Assembly (NCBI GenBank): GCA_028875725.1
Contig: JAPPCR010000023.1
Coordinates: 310,001 to 374,000, forward strand
Direction: 5' to 3'
DNA from: Acidobacteriota bacterium
Lineage (GTDB): Bacteria; Acidobacteriota; Thermoanaerobaculia; Multivoradales; Multivoraceae
DNA length: 64,000 nucleotides
Position 1 is the first letter of the stretch. Every line of letters starts with the position of its first letter. Below are positions 59,181-64,000 of the stretch, piece after piece. A program made the translations under genes and the position numbers. The notes under the pieces are model-generated. The model made no database searches, was not told where the DNA came from, and saw nothing but the letters and a program-made list of their open reading frames with translations.

Positions 59181-61580
59181 TCACCTCAACCGACTGACGC
59201 CGACGGGCTCATCGACTCCATCGACAAGCATCTTGCATTGCCCTCTTGATTGGAAGATCGTGACACGCGGCATGTAGCTGTACGAGTACTCGTAGTGGTA
59301 CTCCGACTGTTCCCAGATCTGACCATTCGTCAGCTTGACGACGGTATCTCCTTCCCACCCCTCAAACTCTCCGTCAACCCTGCTCTCAACATCACACGTC
59401 GAAGGGACGCCCGTAGTCGCGACGGACGGCAGCCTCACGTCTGTGCCCGTGCGACCCGCGAAAGCCGCGCCGCTGACATCCCCGAGATCGTCCCCCACAG
59501 CGGACGCAGCGGATTCCGTCGGCAACTGCTCGCACCTGAACCTCTGGCTGGGCTTGGCGGTGCCGTCCGTTGAGCGCGAGAAGTCGTAGTAGAGGCCAGT
59601 GCCGTCAGGCTCGATGCGGAACATGTAGTCGAAGGTGCCATCGTCATCGAGACCGAAATCCCAGCGCCGGTCCAGTCCCCGGACCTCGAACTGTGTCGAG
59701 TACGTCGTGCCGGCAACCGACACCTCACCGCCGTGCTCTAGCCGACTCAGCGTGAGTAGTACGTTCGTGCGGCTGAGGTCGGTCCCACCGAAGCAGCGCC
59801 ACGTCTCCAGTGATTCAAGCCGCTCCTTCGCATCGTCGTCTCCGTTTTCCGCCGCGAGGCGATACCAACGCACGGCCTCGCGGAAGTCGCGGTCTACACC
59901 CCTACCGATCAGGTAAGCGCTGCCGAGGAGGTACATCGCTCCAGCATGGCCCTCCTCCGCAGCTCTGCGGAACCACCGTGCAGCCTCGGTGTCGTCCTCC
60001 GTCACACCCTGCCCCTGTGCGTAGATGAGTCCGAGGCTGAACTGCGCTCCAGCATGGCCCTGTTCGGCTGCCAACCGGTACCACCGCGCAGCCTCGGCAT
60101 AGTCCTCGACTTCATATCTGTACCTCTGGCCGAGGCGGTACTGCTCCTCGGCGTCGACTCGCTCTTCAGCCCCAGGTGAACTCGGAAGCGCGTGCGCTGG
60201 CTCGGTCCGCCCGAGGGCTGCCACTGCATCGGGATGACCTTGGTCAGCGGCTAGGCGAAACCAGCGGGCAGCCTCAGCAGTGTCCTTCGGCACACCCTGG
60301 CCGTGGAGGTACATCACGCCGAGGTTGTGCTGGGCCTGTGCGAGCCCCTGCTCGGCGGCCAGCCGATAGAGCCGGGCGGCTTCGTCGGTGTCTCGGGGAA
60401 CGCCATGACCATGCTGATACATGTAGCCGAGATTGCCTTGTGCTCCTCCGTGGCCCTGTGCGGCAGCCGGGCGCAGCCAACGGAGAGCCATCACGTCGTC
60501 GGTCCCCATGTAGAGAGACCCGACTTCGGCCATCGCTCCAGGGTGCCCCTGATTGGCCGCTCGGGTCGCCCAGAGTAGAACCTGCTTCGTTCTCTCGTCG
60601 TTATCCACACCGCCACGTCCTTCGGCGTACGCGACAGCGAGTTCGTACTGCGCCTCCGCGTCACCGCCTTCCGCGGCGCCCAGGAGTTGATTGAACCCGG
60701 CGTCGCCCTGTGCTTTAGAGCCGTCTCCGGCATCCTCCAGCGTCGCATCCAGCGAGGCCAACTCGTCGAGCGTGTCCCCAAACATCTCGAGCGTCTGGGC
60801 GTGGCCCTGTTGGGCTGCACGATGGAGCCACCTCACTGCCTCGGCACCGTCTTCAGGCACACCGTCCCCCTCGATGTACAGCATGCCGAGCTTGAACTGT
60901 GCGTCGGCATGGCCTTGTTCAGCCGCCATGCGGAGCCAGCGGGCAGCTTCAACGGGGTCCTTCGGCACACCCCGGCCGTCGTGGTGGACCATCCACAGCA
61001 GAAACTGCGCATCGACGTAGCCTTGTTCGGCAGCGCGCCGGTACCAGCGCGCAGTTTCGGCGTAGTCCTGAGGGACGCCCGCGCCAACACTGTACATGCC
61101 GCCCATCTCGAACTGTGCCTCGGCGTCGCCCTGGTCGGCGGCACGGCGAATCCACTTGACGGCTTCGGCCTCGTCCTTGGGCACGCCCTGCCCGTTGTAG
61201 TACATCAGCCCGAGGTGGAACTGCGCCATCGGATCGTTCTGCTCGACGGCTCGCCTATACAACCGAAGCGCTTCCGAGTAGTCCTGTGGCACGCCATGCC
61301 CGACTTGGTACAGACGCCCAAGCATGGCTTGAGCCTCGGCGTGGTCCTGCTCCGCAGCGAGCCGAATCCACTTCACCGCTTCTGCGGGGTCAGTCTGCAT
61401 GTGCGTGACCCCGAGTTGAAGCGCGGAGGCGGCGTGCCCTCTCTCGGCCAAAGCCCGTAGTTGTGCGGCGTCAGACGGGTCCAGCCGGCCCGTGGTCTCA
61501 GTCTGGGGCTGAACGGCCGTGACCAGAGCTAGACCGCCGGCGAACGCGGCGAGTGCGAGTGCGGACCTCCTGTAAGCCAC
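59181..61580 (-). CDS. Exported Sel1-repeat protein with unique C-terminal domains
   Basis: The 799-aa protein has a signal peptide (ALALAAFAGGLALVTAVQ), then about 13 Sel1/TPR-like repeats between residues 45 and 590 with the consensus GHAxAQxxLGxMYxxGxGVPxDxxEAxRWxRxAAEQ; two repeats near 285-360 and one near 465 are irregular. Residues 594-690 form an unknown domain with a Cys pair, and the last 70 (VDGEFEGWEGDTVVKLTNG, QIWEQSEYHYEY) are a small beta domain seen in other bacterial proteins but without a name known to me. Sel1 proteins mediate protein-protein contacts. The GTG start at 61580 has no good ribosome-binding site. GC is lower than in neighbours. Confidence 0.85.
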   Translation of the reverse strand: MAYRRSALALAAFAGGLALVTAVQPQTETTGRLDPSDAAQLRALAERGHAASALQLGVTHMQTDPAEAVKWIRLAAEQDHAEAQAMLGRLYQVGHGVPQDYSEALRLYRRAVEQNDPMAQFHLGLMYYNGQGVPKDEAEAVKWIRRAADQGDAEAQFEMGGMYSVGAGVPQDYAETARWYRRAAEQGYVDAQFLLWMVHHDGRGVPKDPVEAARWLRMAAEQGHADAQFKLGMLYIEGDGVPEDGAEAVRWLHRAAQQGHAQTLEMFGDTLDELASLDATLEDAGDGSKAQGDAGFNQLLGAAEGGDAEAQYELAVAYAEGRGGVDNDERTKQVLLWATRAANQGHPGAMAEVGSLYMGTDDVMALRWLRPAAAQGHGGAQGNLGYMYQHGHGVPRDTDEAARLYRLAAEQGLAQAQHNLGVMYLHGQGVPKDTAEAARWFRLAADQGHPDAVAALGRTEPAHALPSSPGAEERVDAEEQYRLGQRYRYEVEDYAEAARWYRLAAEQGHAGAQFSLGLIYAQGQGVTEDDTEAARWFRRAAEEGHAGAMYLLGSAYLIGRGVDRDFREAVRWYRLAAENGDDDAKERLESLETWRCFGGTDLSRTNVLLTLSRLEHGGEVSVAGTTYSTQFEVRGLDRRWDFGLDDDGTFDYMFRIEPDGTGLYYDFSRSTDGTAKPSQRFRCEQLPTESAASAVGDDLGDVSGAAFAGRTGTDVRLPSVATTGVPSTCDVESRVDGEFEGWEGDTVVKLTNGQIWEQSEYHYEYSYSYMPRVTIFQSRGQCKMLVDGVDEPVGVSRLR

Positions 61581-62109
61581 TTCGCGGAGACACTAACGCA
61601 TGGCTACGGATGGGGTCACTGTCTTCATCCTCGGACATCCGTCCAGACCCCTCCGAACTCGCTACCAACTGCGGCTAGCGAGCGCCCCGCCTCTCGGCGG
61701 CGGCGGCCACCTGGACGCAAATGCCCAGTTGCCTCGGGTTGCCCTAGCGCAGAGTGGTGTCTCGGTTTGGGCCGTGAGAGGAGCCGGCAGCAACGCTTTT
61801 CTGGATTCGCCGGCATATGCGGGTGAGGCCGACCCCAGCTCTGGCCGTAACGAATCGAGGATCGTTGTCTCATGTTCGAGTGAAGAGCGTTGGCCCGGGT
61901 CGGCTGTAGACGTTTCCGGCGATTCGTCGGTGTAACAGGGTGAAGGCCGCCGCCCCCCAGGCGACTGCGGACGTCTTCCAAGTCCACTCGGTGCATCGGG
62001 GTGAGCAGGAGCAAGTGCCTTCTTGCGTTGCCGCTAGCCCATCGGCACCCGCCCAAGAAAGGAGAACTCATCATGTCGATAGCAGATAGCCGCGTCTGAG
62101 CGACAGCGA
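61581..62109. other. Long non-coding stretch with degenerate ~60-bp repeats
   Basis: No convincing gene is seen on either strand apart from the 8-codon ORF annotated separately. Between 61796 and 62010 four diverged units recur with GGGTGAG/GAGTGAAG cores at 61821, 61878, 61938 and 61999 (spacing 57-61 bp); the units at 61804 and 61921 share GATTCG-CGG-GGGTGA-GGCCG. These are too divergent for a CRISPR array and may be a decayed repeat region. Confidence 0.4.
62073..62099 (+). CDS. Eight-codon ORF with strong ribosome-binding site
   Basis: ATG at 62073 is preceded by AAAGGAG with an 8-base gap, among the best ribosome-binding sites in the window, yet the frame (MSIADSRV) stops after eight codons, 17 bases before the tRNA-like element. 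It may be a leader peptide, the broken start of a lost gene, or chance. No stop-free continuation is found in the other frames. Confidence 0.35.
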   Translation: MSIADSRV

Positions 62110-62116
62110 GGGATTC

Positions 62117-62188
62117 GGTGGTTGGTCCAACGGCAAGACGCTGAAACGAGCTACCCAGAGACTGACGGTTCGAGTCCGTCGACCACCG
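62117..62188 (+). ncRNA. tRNA-like element with aberrant anticodon arm and extended stem
   Basis: The segment has a 7-bp acceptor (GGTGGTT with GACCACC, one G-U), a short D-like arm (GTC and GAC around CAACGGCAA) and a perfect T arm (GACGG-TTCGAGT-CCGTC). Spacing between the D and T arms (24 nt) fits a tRNA, but the anticodon arm cannot pair properly: only CTG/CAG of its stem is complementary and no standard seven-base loop forms. CCA is not encoded. The acceptor pairing continues outward to 62110 and 62194, giving a 14-bp terminal stem. It may be a decayed tRNA gene, a tRNA-mimic RNA, or an attachment-site relic. Confidence 0.5.
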
Positions 62189-62208
62189 AATCCCACGTGG
62201 CAACACGC

Positions 62209-62307
62209 TGGGTTCCCGCGGACGACGAGGAGCGGCTCGGCGGTCTCCGCGGTCGTCGTTTCAACCCGCCGGCCTTCCGCCTCAAGGGCGCTTTCGAGCG
62301 CGGGATC
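62209..62307 (-). pseudogene. Fragment related to the small gene at 62711-63010
   Basis: On the minus strand this stretch encodes LEAEGRRVETTT followed by AEPLLVV, matching LEAEGLRVETTT and GEPVLIV of the 99-aa protein at 62.7-63.0 kb (11 of 12 identical in the first block). It lacks a matching start and the C-terminal half. It sits directly after the tRNA-like element and points to a local duplication followed by decay. Confidence 0.55.
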
Positions 62308-62374
62308 GGTTCGCGGTGGCGTGACCTGACGTCCCACTGGCTCGGCCGCCCTCGCCGTTTCCTTGAGTGTCCAG

Positions 62375-62662
62375 CTACGCGGTCACGCGCAGTTGCAGGC
62401 CCAACGCCCGAGTGATCCGCATGACGGTCGTGAACGAGGGGTTGCCATCCTTCGAAAGGGCCTTGTACAGACCCTCCCGGCTCAAGCCCGCTTCCCGGGC
62501 CAGTCCGCTCATGATCCTTGCTCGCGCGATGTCGTTCAGCGCCGCTCGGATCAGGCTGCCGTCGCCCGGGTCCTCCTCCGCGCACGCCTCAAGGTACAGG
62601 CGGGAATCTTCCCGGCTACCCAGATGCTCGGCCGCATCCCACTTGCTGAATGTCTCGGTCAT
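62375..62662 (-). CDS. HigA-type addiction module antidote (HTH) without visible toxin
   Basis: The 95-aa protein matches putative addiction module antidotes: N-terminal TFSKWDAAEHLGSREDSRLYLEAC, then a Cro/XRE helix-turn-helix (ARARIMSGLAREAGLSREGL, YKALSKDGNPSF) ending RALGLQLRVTA. Such antitoxins are normally preceded by a RelE/HigB toxin gene; the 48 bp upstream hold only the end of an unrelated short frame, so the toxin is missing or elsewhere. The ATG at 62662 is chosen by homology; a GTG at 62707 would add 15 residues. Confidence 0.8.
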   Translation of the reverse strand: MTETFSKWDAAEHLGSREDSRLYLEACAEEDPGDGSLIRAALNDIARARIMSGLAREAGLSREGLYKALSKDGNPSFTTVMRITRALGLQLRVTA

Positions 62663-62710
62663 CACTCCCGCTTTCCGGCACTTCGACCGCGACGAACTGT
62701 AGACCACAGT

Positions 62711-63010
62711 TCACACATCGGTCGATCCGGAGCGCCGTCCATCACACGCCGGCGTGACCAGACTCGGATGGAAGCGCCGGAGGTTGCGGAAGTAGGTACG
62801 GTGTGACTTGGCCAACCAGTCGAGGTCAACGGCATCGACATCGCCGACCTCGGCCAGCTGCCCTTCGAGCAGGCGACGAGGGTAGACCTTCATCTCGCCG
62901 ACGATCAGGACCGGCTCGCCGTCTTCGGTGGTGGTCTCCACCCGAAGGCCCTCCGCCTCGAGTTCACGCCGGAGCAGATCTCCCAGGCGCTGGAGAACGT
63001 CACCCGACAC
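62711..63010 (-). CDS. Small hypothetical protein (99 aa)
   Basis: No family is recognised. The N-terminal half is helical then beta (LQRLGDLLRRELEAEGLRVE, TTTEDGEPVLIVGEMKVYP); the C-terminal half has AVDLDWLAKSHRTYFRNLRR. It is soluble and has no signal. The GTG at 63010 is two bases after the stop of the dehydratase gene, so it is probably co-translated with it. A partial second copy lies at 62209-62307, which argues that it is a real gene of a small local family. Confidence 0.6.
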   Translation of the reverse strand: MSGDVLQRLGDLLRRELEAEGLRVETTTEDGEPVLIVGEMKVYPRRLLEGQLAEVGDVDAVDLDWLAKSHRTYFRNLRRFHPSLVTPACDGRRSGSTDV

Positions 63011-63012
63011 GG

Positions 63013-63978
63013 CTACGCGCTCTCAGGAACCTGGAGAACCCGCCTCAACGTCTCTCCGTCGATATTGCCGCCGCTGACGACCACCGCGGTGATCTTGCCG
63101 TCGCGCGGTATTGCGCCCTGCAAGAGGGCCGCCACACCGACCGCGCCGCCGCCTTCGACCACCCAGCCCTGCACATCGACCAGGAAACGCATCGCCGACG
63201 CGACCTGTTCCTCGGCAACAAGCACCACATCGTCCAGGTAGCGCTTGCAGATCGGCACCGTCATCGAGCCCGTCTCGATATCGCCCGAGAGCGCCTCGGC
63301 AAGGGTGTTCCAGACTTGTGGTCTGTCGCTGTTGTGGAAGACGTTGAACATCGCCGGCGTCGATTCGGAACTCACGCCGATCACCTCGACCGCGGGGTTG
63401 AGCTCCTTGACCGCGGTGGCAACACCGGAAACCAGGCCGCCGCCGCCCACGGGGACCAGCACCCTTTCGACCCGGGGCAACTCGGAGACGATCTCGACAC
63501 CGATGGTGCCGGCCCCGGCGATCACCCGCCTGTCGTTGTAGGGCGACAACCACGTCAAGCCGCCCCGGGCGCGGCGCAGGGCTTCGGCCTCGGCCTGATC
63601 GAAATCGTCACCGAAGAGCACCGCTTCGGCAGCACCCGCGCCGTAGCGGTGTACTCCGCTTACCTTCTTCTTCGGCGTGCCGACGGGCATCAGAATCTGT
63701 GCCGATGCACCGCACAGACGCGCGGCGTAAGCGACCGCCATCGCGAAGTTGCCCGAAGATGCGGCGATGATGCCCTGGGCCAGCGCCTTCTCGTCCAGCG
63801 ACAGCATGGCGTTCAGCGCTCCTCGTATCTTGAACGAGTGGGTCCGATTGGCGTTCTCCAGTTTGAGAAACGTCCCGGCGCCGAGATCGGCAGCATCTTC
63901 GAGCGGTGTCGGCCGCAAATGACCCCTCAGGCGGTGCTGCGCCCGGACGATGTCACCGAGGGTCGGGTGGTCTGTCAT
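63013..63978 (-). CDS. Threonine/serine dehydratase (PLP-dependent)
   Basis: This fold type II PLP enzyme (321 aa) deaminates threonine or serine to the 2-oxo acid. THSFKIRGALNAML contains the PLP lysine, AASSGNFAMAVAYAA the substrate loop (Phe in place of the common His), VPVGGGGLVSGVATAV the phosphate-binding glycine loop and VVVSGGNIDGE the C-terminal motif. There is no ACT-type regulatory domain, so it resembles catabolic threonine dehydratases or serine racemase-like enzymes rather than biosynthetic IlvA. The ATG is at 63978, 22 bp from the window end. Confidence 0.9.
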   Translation of the reverse strand: MTDHPTLGDIVRAQHRLRGHLRPTPLEDAADLGAGTFLKLENANRTHSFKIRGALNAMLSLDEKALAQGIIAASSGNFAMAVAYAARLCGASAQILMPVGTPKKKVSGVHRYGAGAAEAVLFGDDFDQAEAEALRRARGGLTWLSPYNDRRVIAGAGTIGVEIVSELPRVERVLVPVGGGGLVSGVATAVKELNPAVEVIGVSSESTPAMFNVFHNSDRPQVWNTLAEALSGDIETGSMTVPICKRYLDDVVLVAEEQVASAMRFLVDVQGWVVEGGGAVGVAALLQGAIPRDGKITAVVVSGGNIDGETLRRVLQVPESA

Positions 63979-64000
63979 GGCGTCGTTCCCAACATAGTAT

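Noticed and set aside
60687..61460. Plus-strand frame of 257 codons inside the Sel1 gene
   Set aside because: Antisense shadow that mirrors the repeat periodicity of the Sel1 protein.
61600..61935. Plus-strand frame of 111 codons (and a minus-strand frame at 61625-62206)
   Set aside because: No homology, no ribosome-binding site and Ser/Gly/Pro- or Arg-rich composition; treated as non-coding.
61796..62010. CRISPR array
   Set aside because: Repeat units share only short cores, spacing varies and no cas gene is in the window.
62117..62188. Ordinary tRNA gene
   Set aside because: No anticodon stem of five pairs with a seven-base loop can be formed, so no amino acid can be assigned.

Overview
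The window is 64 kb of very GC-rich, gene-dense bacterial chromosome with long co-oriented, tightly overlapping gene runs. LptD, LptD-linked sugar nucleotide genes, SurA-type periplasmic chaperones and a meso-DAP-type MurE point to a diderm (outer-membrane) bacterium. The von Willebrand factor A protein with a GWxTD-like N-terminus, the many GTG/TTG starts and the overall gene set resemble Acidobacteriota (Thermoanaerobaculia-like), but that placement is inference; no rRNA is present. No CRISPR array, insertion sequence or prophage was seen.

Layout. 1-1109: the start of a cysteine synthase (cut by the window edge) and a divergent molybdopterin oxidoreductase. 1095-15823 (all minus): ruvX-mltG-DUF420-VWA protein-two unknown genes-xseA-xseB-rhomboid, then the arginine operon argC-J-B-D-H-R with a candidate ARG box in front of argC. 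15977-20150 (plus): lptD, a dTDP-4-dehydrorhamnose reductase and a sugar-nucleotide epimerase. 20147-27177 (minus): an alkylguanine-DNA alkyltransferase, then a glycosyltransferase cluster (PEGA protein, two GT2, one GT4, and a PIG-L deacetylase/GT2 fusion), which with the preceding genes looks like an envelope polysaccharide locus. 27302-29269 (plus): argS.

29296-45657 (minus): a complete division and cell wall cluster, mraZ-rsmH-ftsL-ftsI-murE-murF-mraY-murD-ftsW-murG-murC-ftsQ-ftsA-ftsZ, without murB or ddl. In front of mraZ there is a promoter whose -35 hexamer is embedded in three 10-bp repeats of MraZ-box type, followed by a leader hairpin. Upstream on the same strand lie ftsB, mfd and two parvulin/SurA-like chaperone genes. 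A single initiator tRNA gene with its own promoter and terminator sits at 51.8 kb.

52009-58828 (minus): hicA-hicB, a ferric-type ABC importer (fbpA-fbpC-fbpB order), an MFS transporter and an ERG4/ERG24-type sterol reductase homologue. 58829-63010 is the accessory part of the window: a hicAB operator palindrome, a fragment of a second fbpA, a large Sel1-repeat protein, about 800 bp with no intact protein-coding gene that carries degenerate repeats, an 8-codon ORF with a strong ribosome-binding site and a non-canonical tRNA-like element with a 14-bp terminal stem, then a partnerless HigA-type antitoxin and a small unknown gene. A threonine/serine dehydratase closes the window.

The most unusual observations are the tRNA-like RNA element (62110-62194), the mraZ promoter architecture, the sterol reductase homologue, the repeated extragenic palindrome at 45.8 and 51.9 kb, and two gene fragments that reveal past duplications near the toxin-antitoxin genes.
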